This document shows positions 1 to 11,583 of a DNA stretch of 64,000 nucleotides, one piece after another (position 1 is the first letter of the stretch; the number at the start of each line of letters is the position of its first letter). The stretch is taken from NCBI GenBank assembly GCA_014529385.2, contig CM043966.1, positions 41,166,037-41,230,036 of the forward strand, read 5' to 3'. Source of the DNA: Adiantum capillus-veneris (taxonomy: Eukaryota; Streptophyta; Polypodiopsida; Polypodiales; Pteridaceae). The notes beneath the pieces were generated by a model. The model was given only the letters and a program-made list of their open reading frames with translations. It made no database searches and was not told where the DNA came from. The translations under genes and the position numbers were made by a program.

Positions 1-298
1 GACAATAGCGGGAAGCCTAAATTAGGCGGCCAAGCCTACTTTTGCAAAATTCTTGCTGAATGAACTACATGAATCCGATCAGAGAAATTTTTGAGTCTAA
101 CATAGATTTCACGGCCTAGTAGGACTAACGGGGGAATCTGGGGAAATTTGGTCAGTGAAGTCCAGGTATAGATATCCATGGTAGGCTAAAACCACCTCAT
201 TTCCACTTGGAGCCTTTGCAGAGAGAGATTTGGGCCTCTTTCGCGTGACATTTCCGGAGCCCACAGTTGACCATTTTCAGTGCCGTCTCACACGAGAC

Positions 299-310
299 AT
301 GAGAGGTAAG
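299..310 (+). promoter_or_regulatory. Candidate 5' splice site with start codon (ATGAGAG|GTAAGT)
   Basis: ATG at 299-301 is followed by AGAG and a strong plant donor, GTAAGT, at 306. The matching stretch of element 2 (26607-26619) has the same ATGAGAG followed by GTAGG. Joining base 305 to the acceptor at 1734/1735 gives Met-Arg-Gly-Glu in frame with the ATG at 1740. Splicing is inferred from sequence only. Confidence 0.6.
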
Positions 311-689
311 TTCTTTACTCAATAATGATCCATTGTGTACGGCTGGTAGCTAGTCTAAAGCCTTAGAAAAAACCCTAGAAACCGAGCAGTGCACAAAGAC
401 CTACGACCTAAAACTGACCATAGCGGCCTGCCAGTTTGACGAAATCGGATGGGATTTGAACCATAGCATGTCCTAACATAATAGAACCTTTCTATACCAT
501 CAAATGACCATTTGGCTGGGGTCAAGGGGGTCCCACTAGGAAAGTTAGCTTTTTGGCAAATGCAATAATTTCGATCTAACTCCACAGATGGCTTGCTATT
601 GAGGTCCATATACAATGTATATGATTGGTTTGGTGAAATCCATCAAGCAAAGCCCTTGAAAATCAGAAAATGAGTCGAAGGTTACAAAG

Positions 690-1734
690 CATCAAATTCG
701 ATATACGAGGCCAAATTGACTCCAAATGAGCCAGAATTGAACTAGTAGCTTCACGACTATGTTACGGACAAGTCCAAAGCCTCAAAGTTGACTGACCAAC
801 CCAACAGACAGAGTAATCACAAAAAAATGGTGATTTCAAAGTCGACAGAGCACAAAGTGATGCTGGCATGACCAAACTTGACCAAATTCAATTTAGGACT
901 TGTATTAGGTGTATGAAACACGTTTAACTCAAAATTTGTAGATTTTGCAAATTTTTTGTCACTGAAGTTAATAATCGTTATTATTTACTTTTGCATCACT
1001 TTTGCTTGGAAATTGTCAAATCACCTCACTATCATGTGTACACACCTATTACATGCCAAAAATCAAGTATGAGCCAAAATGACCACCCATTACTTGTAAA
1101 ATTGCCAAAAAACGCAAAGAAGTCTTTGCAAGCCAAAGTTTGGGTTATGAACAACATTTCTTGATCCAAATCACCTCATATCTCATACTCAGGGTTTAGA
1201 CCATGCCTAGAACCAATTTGTACAAAAAAATGTCAATTTTGGAAGAAAATTTAATAATCGCGATCAATTACTTTTTGGTCAAAATTGGGAAATTTTGATA
1301 TTTGGCCATCATACATCCAAAGTACATGTCGTGACCAACTTTGAATCAATTTGGATTTCAAAATCTCAAATTTCCTATATATCTACTGTTTCAGAGACTT
1401 AAAGCCAAAATCTGGTACCATTTTCAACCTGTGCATCCAAATGAGCCCATATTTCACTCAGAGCATGTATTTGGCATATACTTCAAGCCTATAAAGCCAA
1501 GCTTGCAAAAAGTTGAAATTTTTTCTCATATGTACGTAATCGCAATTATTTACTTTGGTTGCAAATTTTTGTTTTGATCATACGTTTTGTTCCTTGCATG
1601 ATTTTATGCATCTTTACTTGTTCAAAAATTGATTTGAAGCAATTTGGACCAGATTATCAGCATTTCAGTCTAGAAGGACATTCCAAAAAAAAATCCAACA
1701 AATCTGCTAACTTTGCACTCTATTCACTAAACAG
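690..1734 (+). repeat. About 283-bp diverged tandem units with a palindromic core (element 1 ORF3 leader)
   Basis: A palindrome-like AT-rich core, best form ATAATCGCGAT, occurs near 971, 1254 and 1537. The CG positions (976, 1259, 1541) are 283 and 282 bases apart. Flanking text also recurs between units, for example CAAGTATGAGCC-type strings. The same spacing and similar flanks occur in element 2, where the core is a different palindrome. A further, decayed unit may start near 690. The open frames here (1341-1577, 1559-1858) look incidental. Confidence 0.7.
1705..1734 (+). promoter_or_regulatory. Candidate branch point and 3' splice site before ORF3 (element 1)
   Basis: TGCTAAC at 1705-1711 fits a plant branch point. 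It is followed by a pyrimidine-leaning stretch and ACAG ending at 1734. The ORF3 ATG is at 1740. Element 2 has the same GCTAACTTTG block and an ACAG at 38506-38509, six bases before its ORF3 ATG. The intron would be about 1.43 kb. Confidence 0.6.
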
Positions 1735-1739
1735 GAGAA

Positions 1740-4700
1740 ATGCAAGCAGCGGAGAAGGCCAAGAAGAAGCTAAACCAAAAAGAGAAACTACAGGAATTGC
1801 CTGTGTATCAACTGGACCCCGAGTCAGTCAAAGTGGCAAAAGCATTCTACCTTTCTAAAGAATAGCTGGAAGAACACCACACTACGGTCTTCACTGACAC
1901 AGAGTGAAGAAGGGCATCAGATGGAGTTGCAAGTCTTGCCTAAAGAGGTCTATGATGTAGCTGCCAAGCCAGAAACCAAAGAGGCTAACCGCAGGTTGGG
2001 GCTCAGAAATTTCTATGAACAAGAGCCTTGCGGAGTGGATTTTCAGAAAGCTTATGAGCGTCTATCCACCATCAAAGAGGATGGAACCGCACAAATATCT
2101 GACACCCAAGGAAACAAGGTCGAGGTATTAATCACCAAAGAGATAGTGGTAAAGGCACTCAGATTGACCATTGAAGGAATGACCATGCGGGCAAGAGACT
2201 GGAAAACCGCAGGCACATTTACCAAGGAGACAACGGTGGCTACATTTACCAATCTCATCCACAAACAGGTGGAAGACCAGCCCGTCTGTACCATCAACAC
2301 TTTCATTTTCTGGCAAAAAGACCACCAAGGTACACTACACTAAATCACGCTGTGGCCACCACCTTCACTCAGGTTCTTAAGTCAACAACAAGACAGCTTG
2401 TGGACCACGTGCAGTATGTCTTGACAACCTTAAAGGACACCAAAAAGGAGGGTAAAATCACATACTTGGGCACGCCAGAAGTGTTGACTAGAATAGCCTA
2501 TCATGCCATTGGCTTGGTTGACAACTTACCACCTACCCCTCATTAGAATACATGGATCTTGGCAACACAACCCTCTCCATGAGCTACAAGGTCAGGTAAA
2601 AGGTCAAAGAAATCAAATGATGAGTCGACTAACAGCTCACCAGAGCGGCACAGCAGCGAGAGCTCTGACAACAAAGAAAAGAGAGCTCAGAGGGAAGAGA
2701 TGAAGAGGGAAGCTGTGGCTGCCCACCAAGAAGAGCCAGATCAAAAACAAGCACGTTTTAAAAGAGGAAAACAGGCTTACCAATGCAGTAGGCAAGCACA
2801 AGGAAAGGACCCAAAAAGTGGGTACCCACATGACTGAAAGGACCTCGAACAAAGCATCATGCAAGAAAAGAGGTAGATGATCCAATAGATTATTTAGAAA
2901 GAATGTACCAAGAGGCTGAAGCCCTAAAGCTGAAAGAGGCAAAAGAAGCAACAAAGAAAGATGAGGAAACGGCTACACAAGAGCAAAGCTAGGGATCTCC
3001 CCTACCCACCTCACCGCCTTCGGAACAATAGGACCATCCCATGCCTAGCCCACCACCATCTCCACCAGGAAAAGGTACCAATGAAGAAACAGAGACTGAA
3101 AAAGAGAAAGATTCTGAGTCTACCCAACGAATATAATCTACACAAAAAGCTAACCACACCGACGGACATAAGGAAAAAGAGGCCGAGCGAGAACGAGAGC
3201 AGACAGTAGAAGAAACTCAAAAGCCGGTGGAGGAAAATGATAAGGAAGTAGATACAGAAAAAGAGCATACCACTACATATGAGACGGAGCCCGAGCCAGA
3301 GAAGGCATGAAGGCGAGCACCTGGAGAGACAATAAGAGTTGAGACCACACCAACTATTTCTACTCAACCAAAAACTGCCGAGGCATCAAAGCCTCATGAT
3401 GGCCAAGAAGAAGACCGACCATCTACCTCCACAGAACCACCAACAATTACAACGCATCAAGAAGAAACACATGAGGCTGCAGACACATCCCAACTGGCAA
3501 GACAGGAGGAGTGGCAATCAAATGATAAAGTTATAATACAGGTCAATGAATATGCACGCCACATGTAGGAAATGACGGAGAGACTCCGTTCAACAGCTTT
3601 TAACCGCAGCACAAAGGCCAAGGAATTAGAAATGGTGATCGACGCTCTTCAAGGAGAGCTCAAAGACAGGATGATTATCATCACTGATCTCCAAAGGCAA
3701 GTGCAACAGCTAAAGGCAGAAGCGGAACAGTATCAGATAGCCAGGGATAAACAACAAAAATAACTGGAGGAGTTAGGTGACCTCCTCACCAAATTATCTG
3801 ATGCCTGCAAGGTAAAATACGAGCATCTAACAGAAGTCACGAATGAACTTCTTATGACCTCTCTGTCAGCTCAGAAAATTCAAGTGCAGTTAGATGTTGC
3901 CAATGCTTCCCTGCAATGTTCTAAATAGAGAATCAATGATCAAGCCATTTTCTTACGGCAAATCAAAGAAAACTCAGTCGTGGCCTCGATCAAGGAAACT
4001 GATGAAGTGTACAAGGCACTTGAAAAGAAAAATAAGGACTTAGAACTGGAATTAAAGCTTGAACAGTCAGAGCGCAGAGACCTGGCACTGATGCGGGTTC
4101 AAAGAGAGGAGGAGCTCCTAAAGGAGATAGCAGAACTCAAGCGGATAAATCAGCTCCTCAGAGATGGAAAGCCAGATACGCAGGAAGAGGCATACACTTC
4201 AGAGCCGCCCCAAATAGACATTCCCTCGGTTTCATTTTCTAAGTTTGAGACGTAGTCCACAGTAGAGCCGAGTGGTGATGAAGGTTTTCAAATTCACATC
4301 ACAGATGCAGATATAGTGCCGATGGTCCAGCTATCAAAAGCTGAAGAAGACGCACTAAAGGAGAAGATCACCTTAGAGGTGTATGAGCAGTGGAAGGCCA
4401 CTATGGGTTGGGAGTTGAGAGTTTTACACTTTGTCAACATCACTCAACTCACTCCCAATCAAATCAACGCTCAATGGCACCAACTACCCCTGTCGTACCC
4501 TCTCATCAAAGTAGAACTTTTGCAGGTAAAAGAAAGGATATGCAAGAAGATGGTGCAGATAAAGACCACCCAAAGTGGAGGTTAAGCTGGCTGAAAAAGA
4601 ATCCGTGATACCTGATTCTGTTCACAAGAGCACCTGCAGCCTTACAAAGAGATCCAACATTTTGTCATGTACCTAGAGTAAGGACATGGCAAGCGCATGA

Positions 4701-5280
4701 AGCACTGCAGAAGAAGAGGCCAACTTGGCTCAACTTCCCTAGACTGCCAGCTCTAGAGAGAGGCCAAGCAATAGAGGAATACATGGTGAAAACCCTAACG
4801 GGCGCCATGTCATTCTTCAAGAGTCTGCCAAATCTCTCCTATGTAATGCTATATAAGATCTTCAGGATGCTACTCACATGCATACAAGTTTTCAATGAGT
4901 CTGAGCAGATAGGAGCCCCATGGCTCTCATTCTTGGAAGGAAACAAAGGTTTCTATTAGGATTTGAGTGGGAAACCTTCAGAAGAAATCCTTTACGGGTT
5001 CTATGCCAGATGCATGTTCCTGCCCTCGCATAATATGCTAGCCTTTGAAGAAGCATTCTACATTGGATTCTTCACCTGGAGAACGAAGATATTTGAGCCG
5101 GTGATAAGAAACCTCACATCCAGGTATGTAGGGAACTCAGCGGTGAAACTGAAGAACCAAGTCACCATGCAATTTTTGCAAGTTCCTGACAAAGAACGAA
5201 GAATCAGATACCAAAAGGCACTAGAAGCACTTAAAGACCACCTCGCCCGCCGTCAACCCGAAGACTACTTCAACCCATAA
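1740..5280 (+). pseudogene. ORF3 of element 1 (unknown coiled-coil protein), broken
   Basis: This is a long reading region interrupted by many stops and frameshifts. Readable blocks lie at 1740-1856, 1921-2343, 2352-2546, 3572-3763, 3980-4255, 4316-4585 and 4963-5280. It aligns in order with ORF3 of element 2 (38515-41874). The N-terminal block contains a TIKEDG-type motif, the middle is Pro/Glu/Lys-rich, then comes a heptad-like coiled coil (about 3570-4180), and a conserved C-terminal block includes MVKTLTGA and AFEEAFYIGFF. The last codons precede the polypurine tract by about 25 bases. No membrane segment, protease or polymerase motif is seen, so calling it env-like is by position only. 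It could also be a structural or DNA-binding protein. The C-terminal block is complete here but deleted in element 2. Confidence 0.65.
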
Positions 5281-5303
5281 AGCTGTGTCAAGGGATGACA
5301 CAA

Positions 5304-5319
5304 GCGAGGAGGGAAAGAA
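5304..5319 (+). other. Polypurine tract of element 1
   Basis: An almost pure purine run, GCGAGGAGGGAAAGAA, lies directly before the TG that opens the 3' LTR. This is the usual plus-strand primer position of an LTR retrotransposon. Confidence 0.8.
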
Positions 5320-6228
5320 TGTTAGCAGCAAGCTAACACGGACACCATTTTTTGAAGTTCTCCTTGTAAAAAAATTATTATTTTGATAAATCGGGAATAT
5401 TATAACTCCTATTTTCTTGGTAAACTTTGTAATTAATGAGCCGGGGCTACAAGCTTCTAGATTGTATCAGCTAGTCAATTCCCAACTTTGATAGAACTCT
5501 AGATTATTAGTTTTGACTATCCAAAAACCTTGGCTAAGGTATAAAAGCCAATTTTTGTAAGTTTTTTAATAAGAAATACACAGCGTGAGCTAACGGTACT
5601 TACTTCTCTCCTTCTCGCGCTTCCTACTCCCTCTCCGGTTGTCACATTGCAAATGTGTTTGTTGCATTGCAACGGCAGGGGAGAGCTCTACGCATTGAAG
5701 TAAGTCATTCACAGTATTTCGTAGCTTTTGGCGTCGCCGAACCGCGGCCTAATTTCATCATAACTAGGAATTTACACTTTTAAATAAAAAACTAAGCATA
5801 GGCGGGGCGTTGGGGCATCATTGCTAAGCATTTAGATGCATTTTGGGTCAAAAACGACTAGGTCAAAAATCCACTACTGTTAATAATCGCGATTTTGGAA
5901 CTTGACCTAACATGGGGTTTGAGACCATAGGCATGTGTGCTTAGGTCTTAGAAACTTGTCCTAGAAGTTTTGTTACGTTTGGATGTCATTTGATGTTGTA
6001 ACGGATGTGATTTCCTTGCCGATGAGTGATTGGCTTTTGGTGATTTTAGTCACTTGAGTGTAGCTTGAGGTAGATGCGAGTTGTTAGTTGTTTTCTAAGA
6101 GATTGACAACCTCTTGTAGCCTCTATGCACTAGTCGAGTTAGCTTCTTCCCATGGTTTGACAAGTTAATCCTGGTTCTCGCTAATACTGCAATAAGATAG
6201 GATGGTGAGGTTAGACATGCGTCCCACA
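5320..6228 (+). repeat. 3' LTR of element 1 (909 bp)
   Basis: It starts TGTTAGC after the polypurine tract and ends CCCACA where CACTA tnp2 coding sequence resumes (ATTATAGATC). Its length is close to the 938-bp LTR of element 2. Both share a block reading TTCTAGATTGTAT and a TATA region after AAGGTA. The first bases form a small hairpin, GTTAGC and GCTAAC separated by five bases. A copy of the family palindrome (ATAATCGCGATT) sits at 5883-5894. The end coordinate is inferred from the tnp2 join, because the 5' LTR is outside the window. Confidence 0.75.
5540..5547 (+). promoter_or_regulatory. TATA box in the element 1 LTR
   Basis: TATAAAAG follows AAGG, about 220 bases into the LTR. The homologous position of element 2's LTR has a weaker ACATATA (about 7401). 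It is the likely core promoter for the element's genomic RNA. Confidence 0.55.
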
Positions 6229-7196
6229 ATTATAGATCAACTTGTTGCCAATTACAATGTGTCGGACTCTGACATTGGCAAATAGGCAGCAATCTTGTAA
6301 CCCAATAGATGTATTTGCAGGTGCTTTGATCAAGCAGCATATGTGAGGACACAAGATGCAACCTCTGACAGCTCGGAGGGTGATCATGCAGACTACATTC
6401 CAAACAAGGTGATGTTTGAGCCCGAGATCAATGAAACGATTGAGACGATCATGGATTTAGAACGGCTCATCTATGATGACATGAAAAATGAAGCCGATAC
6501 ACCAGTGTATGGTGGAGCCCGTGTGTCTAGATTGAAGGCGCTCCTGGTTCTTCTCAACATGCAGGCAAAGTTTAGATGGAGTGACACTAGTGTCACAACA
6601 CTTTTCAGGTTATCTATTACAATGTGTTTACTTCAATAAAAAACTCTAAATGTATAATGTACCATATTACCTACACAAGTGTACCGCATTTTTTTCACTG
6701 TGTAGATTGCTCAAAGAGCACATCCGGCCAGTTGATAATGTGATGCCAGATTCCAGAGAGGAAGCAAGAAAGTTCTTGCAAAACTTCGGGATGGATTACA
6801 ATTCTATTCATGGTTGTCCTAACGACTGCATTCTTTTCACAATGGAATACATAGACATGGAGAAGTGTTTGAAATGTGATTTAGAGAGATATCGAGTAGA
6901 TCTCCATGGACAAAAAATTTTGCAGAAGGTTTTGCCACACTTTCCTCTACTGCCTCGCATCAAGTATTTCTTTGAATGTAAGTCCATGGCCAACCTATCA
7001 TCATGGCATGAGGAGAATAGATCTTCGGATGGTCTGCTACGGATTCTTGCAGATTGCAGGGCCTGGAAGCATATAGACGACACATGGCCGGATTTTGCCA
7101 AGGAAGCTCGTAATTTGCACCTCAATATGGCTATAGATGGCGTAAATCCATTTGGTCAGAGGCCAACATCTTATAGTGTATGGAAAGTTGTCATTG
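6229..7196 (+). pseudogene. CACTA-A tnp2 transposase, left fragment
   Basis: It encodes the N-terminal part of an En/Spm TNP2-type transposase and matches the - strand gene of CACTA-B segment by segment: an acidic block with EPEINETIETIMDLERLIYDD (split here as EPEINETI / ETIMDLERL), then FRWSDTSVTTLFR, an intron (6609-6705, GT...TGTAG), then LLKEHIRPVDN through HGCPNDC, and a SYSVW block. Early in-frame stops (about 6281-6300) mark it as dead. The 2-kb first intron of CACTA-B is almost absent here. Upstream coding is lost to element 1, and downstream coding resumes at 42535 after element 2. Confidence 0.85.
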
Positions 7197-8134
7197 TGTA
7201 TTAGAATCTGGACACACCCCACGGCATCTAACTACTCGGCGGATTATTATTTTTGTAATTATTCATTCATTGAGGAAAACCCGATTTTTCACCTTGTAAA
7301 TATTGGGACTTACAGAAGTTTCTAGATTGTATCCCAGTTTTGATAGTTAGATTGAGTAGATGGTTGATTTTGAAACTTTAGGGTTTGAGAAGTTGTAAGG
7401 TACATATACCACTTTTTGACCTTAATGAAAGACCTTTTGTCATTAAAAAAAAACAAGTTTGAAGTCTGTGAGTGAGCGTACTGTGTACGAGAGAGAGAGT
7501 GAGAGCTTCGTCTTGACGCTACGTGTGCTACGGTGGTCGGAATCGAGTGCGGAGAAGTGCAGTGTGTTGCCCCCGACTAGAGCTACGTGCCGATACCAAC
7601 ATTGCGTGCGTACGGTCCGGCTATGGGAGCTCCTTCTACGAGCTTCATCGGTTGTTTGGGTGAGCATACGTTATCCGATTTCGCATTGCAGCATATCCAC
7701 GCGTTCACATTGAGTAGAACTACACATTAGGCACTTCAGATTTTGAAAACGAAGACCTGCAGATTTCGGCCAGACATCCTACGTGTTTCTACACCGGGTG
7801 TTTTGGGTCGTGATTTTGGTTCATAGACCTTAGGGAGAGCGGCCTACAGGTATTAGTAGGGTCTCCTTCAAGTTCTATGGTGTTTTGAAAGTGTTTGATG
7901 GGTGTTCGGCTCTAGCAAGCGTTGTAGGAAGTTTCCTCTTTTGTACTCTTGAAGGCTGTGACTTAGACACTTGGTAGAGACCTCTGTAGGAATTAGTTAG
8001 GAGTCGGTCGAGTGTAGGTTGACACCTTATGCTTGCTTCCACGCGCCTGCGGGTCGAGCTTCGTCCTTAGCTGACATTACTTGTTAGGTGAGTTCTCGCT
8101 GTGTTGACGTCCGTCACGGCGTATCCGTCCAACA
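7197..8134 (+). repeat. 5' LTR of element 2 (938 bp)
   Basis: It begins TGTATTAG inside the tnp2 gene and ends TCCAACA one base before the primer binding site. Positions 7475-8134 are repeated at 41875-42534. A degenerate copy of the family palindrome (AGACATCCTACGTGT) lies at 7772-7786, at about the same offset as the palindrome in the element 1 LTR. The first base could be 7197 or 7198, because the flank repeats it. Confidence 0.8.
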
Positions 8135-8135
8135 T

Positions 8136-8153
8136 TGGCGCCGCTGCCGGGGA
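8136..8153 (+). other. Primer binding site (tRNA-Asp type)
   Basis: TGGCGCCGCTGCCGGGGA begins two bases after the LTR end. It matches the 3' end of plant tRNA-Asp except for one base, from what I know of the common site in Athila-like elements. It would prime minus-strand synthesis. Confidence 0.8.
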
Positions 8154-10019
8154 CGAAAACCTTAGGTAGGTGACCGAGACTAATCCTTGAGGATTGGGAT
8201 TTTTGGCTTGCCAAGAGTCTCGCTTCACATTTAGATAGGATCAGAGGGTGGAGGACTATCCAGGTCTTAGAGGGAGTCTAGGAAGCGTGTGTCTGGCCTA
8301 GATCCTTCGACTTAGGTAGAGGAGGTAGAATTAGGTAGTTTTAGGTAGTAGTCGAGTTCTAGAGTAGGAGTTGGAGTGGTAGAAGCGGTGAGAGGAGAGC
8401 TTGAGAGTCCGGAGAGGCCAAAAAGCAACCAAAAACACCATTATCACCATTTCTTCATGATAGGTAGGAGTAGAGTAAGTAGGAAATCATGATTCAGATC
8501 TAGAGCATTTCATGCATGTACACTTGCTTGGTAGAATCATTACAAGTTTGTAAAAGATGCAAAAAGACCCAAAAGTGTGGTTGAAAGCCTAATTGAAGTC
8601 CAAAAGTTATTGTGAGTGTTTCTGATACATCTACACAGCATCAGGAGCATTCCTGTCAGAAAAAACTTTAATTTCAAGCCAGGAGACATCCTACGCGTAG
8701 GATGTCTACAGGCCAATCTAGGAGGAATTTTGGGATTTTGAATTGACCAGTGTGTTCAGAAAGTAGGGTTAACCCTAATTTCAACTGGAAAGGGGTAATT
8801 TGGCCATATCTTGACAGGATAATGCCAGATAGACTGAAATTGCTAGACATCCTACCCAAATAGTGCCAAAACATTAACTTGAGACCAAAACCATAAGATG
8901 GCTGCATGAGTGTGTCTTGTATGATATATTGAGTGACTGAAAGGGGTTTCACCTCATTTTGGTAAGAAAATTGGGTTCAAAGTGGACTTTAGCACTTTTG
9001 ACTGAAAAAGCAAAAACAGAAGAAGTTTGGGACTTTTGACATCCAAATCAAAATCTAAGCATACCACTGGGATACTGACATCAAGGGGAAGCTGTGGGAC
9101 AAATCTGGGGTCAAACAGGCCAAAAAGACATCCTACGCGTAGGATGTCTTCTGAGTGATTTGGGACTCCAAACTAAATTTTGAATATACCAAAGTGATCA
9201 GCAACTCAAGGGGAGCTTGAGCCTTGAGTTTAAAGCCATTCTAAAGAAAAAGACATCCTACGCGTAGGATGTCTAATGCAAGAAAATGAAGCTAGAATTT
9301 GACTTTGAGCATTGTAAGGTGTTATATAGCCTAAGGCAAGCCTGCTAGTTAATTTTGGTCCAATTTGGAATTGATTAGACTAATCAATACCATCAACAGG
9401 CCGTCGAAATAGATTTTTGACTCATTGACCAGCTAACAAGTGTCCAAATCAAAAAGTAAAAGCAGCTATAAACTCAACACAACAAAGGAAAACAATAGTG
9501 CAAAAATCCAGGCAAAACACAGCAGGAGACATCCTACGCGTAGGATGTCCACTGGGACATACTGCAGAGAAAAATTTGACCTGGCCTAGACAATGAGGTT
9601 CCATTTGGCTTAAGGGTTCCAGAATTTCTTTCAGAAGTGAATTTGGACCTTGTTTGCCCATTTGACGAAGCAAGGACTGAATTCAGACTTTTTCACGTAA
9701 ATTGGCCAACATCAGAGGGAAGTACTGTTTCAGATTAGCAAACCTAATCCAGAACATCAGCAGTGTATAAAATACAATAGTGGTTGAGATTAAATCTCCA
9801 ATTATACCAATCATTACTAAGATAACCTCTAGCAGATAACTGCTTTGATTCAATTGCCGAAATTAAAACGCTTGTGTACAGGTATATTCAGCAACAAAGC
9901 AAGAAGTTGTGCAGAAACTGACCCATTTCCAGGTGAGTGGTTGAATTTGTGATAAATTGCATTGATAAGTTTGATGAATTTAAGATCAGGAAGATACATT
10001 GTTAGAGACCAGAAGGTGG
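8154..10019 (+). repeat. Gag leader of element 2 with repeated 24-bp palindromes
   Basis: No gene is seen in this stretch. A 24-base palindrome (AGACATCCTACG followed by its reverse complement) occurs at 8684-8707, 9126-9149 and 9251-9274, with a one-mismatch copy at 9527-9550 and a left half at 8845-8857. Spacings include about 281 (8845 to 9126) and 276 (9251 to 9527), similar to the 284-bp units before ORF3. The text before the palindrome (AAAGAAAA) also recurs there. A candidate donor, ATGATAG|GTAGG, lies at 8457-8468. The leader continues at 16022 after the nested element. Confidence 0.75.
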
Positions 10020-11563
10020 TGATGGGGGCTTTTCACAAGCCAAGCTCCCATACCCCTCTTCTCTCATCCCCACCCCATGAAAACCCCCTCTTATGGAGGG
10101 AGTGATAAAAGGCATTGGAAAAAGTAAGAAAAAAATAAAGTATGATTATGTAAATATATAAGAAAGGTAAAATAGGCCACCTCATGCCTGCGGGGTAGCC
10201 CATCCCCACCTTGCCTCCTTTTTCTTCACTGTTGCCCCGTCGGGTGTCCCTTTTCCTCTCCTCCACTCAAAAGGTCAACCCCCTCTCTCTTCCCCTTGTC
10301 CTTTCTCCTTTCTCTCTCCCTTGAAGCTACCCCACCCCCTGTCCTTACCAATAATGCACCCTAACTCACATGTAACTTACCCTATCTTCCAAAATAGTAT
10401 ACCCCACCCCCTCTTTCTCTCTCCTATCATATCCCATGCCCCAATTACCCCCCTCTCTCTCTAAAAGGCGCCATGTCTCTTGTCTTGTAGCTAAAAAACC
10501 TCCCCCACACTCACACACACACACACTCAGTTTCACTGAAAAAGGTGCCCACAGACCCATCCCCACGCGGTGGTTACCTGATTTTTCTTGTGTTCACACA
10601 CATCTGCACACAGATTCACCTCTGAACACACTCTCCTCTCTCCCCTCTTGTAATTAATTTATTCTCCATGTCACCTCTCACTTTTTTTCATCAACCCATC
10701 TCTCTCTCTTAGTCTCTCTCTCATGAGACTGCTGTTCTGGCACATATACACACAGCCAGACAAGTGGGGCCCACAGTCACATGGCCTATGTAGATAATGA
10801 TTTCTTCATTTCTAAATTCTAGAATTCCTCCCCCCTCCTCCCCTATATAAAGAGGGGTCACCATCACACTAAATACACACACACAACATCACCAAAGAAC
10901 ACACTATGCACTGTGTGTGCCTAGTGCACACACACACACCCACGCCATCACCATCACCGCAATCACCATGCTTGTCTTGAGCATGACCTCTACACCCTTG
11001 GCTATGGAAGATGAAGGGCAACTAAATGAAGGATGATGGACATAACCCTCGTGCGAGTCTTCGCCATCAACTCCCACGTATCCGCCATGTGCTCTACCAC
11101 TCTCTCCCTTCTCATTCCCCTACCCTATGCTCCCCATTTCATCGCCTAATTCTCTAAATAAAGCTTGAGGTTTTGTGAGTATGTTTTCTTGCAATGTTTT
11201 GCCCATGTGAGGTGTGCGAAATCGCCACCTAGTCTTGTGTTTTGGAGTGAGCTTGTGTATGTGTGAAGGGTGTGCGGATTCGCCATCCTTTTGTGGTGCC
11301 TAAGTACTAAGCCGCTATACCCCCTCCCTCACTCTCTCTCTCTCTCTCACACTTGATCTCATTCCCTTTCCTCTTCATCATTACTCCCAAGCATCCATCT
11401 CTCTTGGATGAAAACTTTGTTATGGTGGTGTGTTGTTTGCGTCCTAGCCACTGAAGCTAGGTGGTGCCCCCTGTTTGCTTTACCATGACAGGCTCGAGGC
11501 GCGCCATTCGGTCCCCTGTGTTTTAGAGACCGTCGGGGTTCGAGGTTCGCTTTGCTCCCGTCA
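10020..11563 (+). repeat. 5' LTR of the gag-only element (1544 bp)
   Basis: It matches 14885-16017 from end to end except for about 408 extra bases (about 10346-10753) that are absent from the 3' copy. It is pyrimidine-rich with CA and CT runs. AATAAA at 11157-11162 is a candidate poly(A) signal (changed to AATTAAA in the 3' LTR). Confidence 0.9.
10844..10852 (+). promoter_or_regulatory. TATA box in the gag-only element LTR
   Basis: TATATAAAG lies in a C-rich stretch and is repeated exactly in the 3' LTR at 15298-15306. It is the probable start of transcription for this element. Confidence 0.65.
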
Positions 11564-11565
11564 TT

Positions 11566-11583
11566 TGGTGCCCCCACGGAGGA
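11566..11583 (+). other. Candidate primer binding site of the gag-only element
   Basis: TGGTGCCCCCACGGAGGA starts two bases after the LTR ends, the normal primer-site position, and opens with the expected TGG. I could not assign the tRNA. Confidence 0.5.

Larger units (their letters stand above)
1..6228 (+). mobile_element. Element 1: 3' part of a Ty3-like LTR retrotransposon (partial)
   Basis: The sequence shows, in order, a non-coding leader, a long broken ORF (1740-5280), a polypurine tract and an LTR that ends at 6228, where CACTA tnp2 sequence resumes. The ORF, leader and LTR layout match element 2 (7197-42534) at moderate identity, so this is a related family in the same orientation. 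By analogy gag, pol and the 5' LTR lie to the left of the window. Family assignment rests on element 2, because no pol is visible here. Confidence 0.8.

Noticed and set aside
1341-1858. Two small ORFs before ORF3 in element 1
   Set aside because: They lie in the tandem-unit leader and predicted intron, and nothing similar is open in element 2.
6105-6125. CCTCTTGTAG near the end of the element 1 LTR as a CACTA end
   Set aside because: It lacks the final TG, is followed by no target repeat, and lies within the LTR.
8684-9550. CRISPR-like array from the repeated palindrome
   Set aside because: Spacing is hundreds of bases and irregular, the host is a plant, and no cas gene exists.
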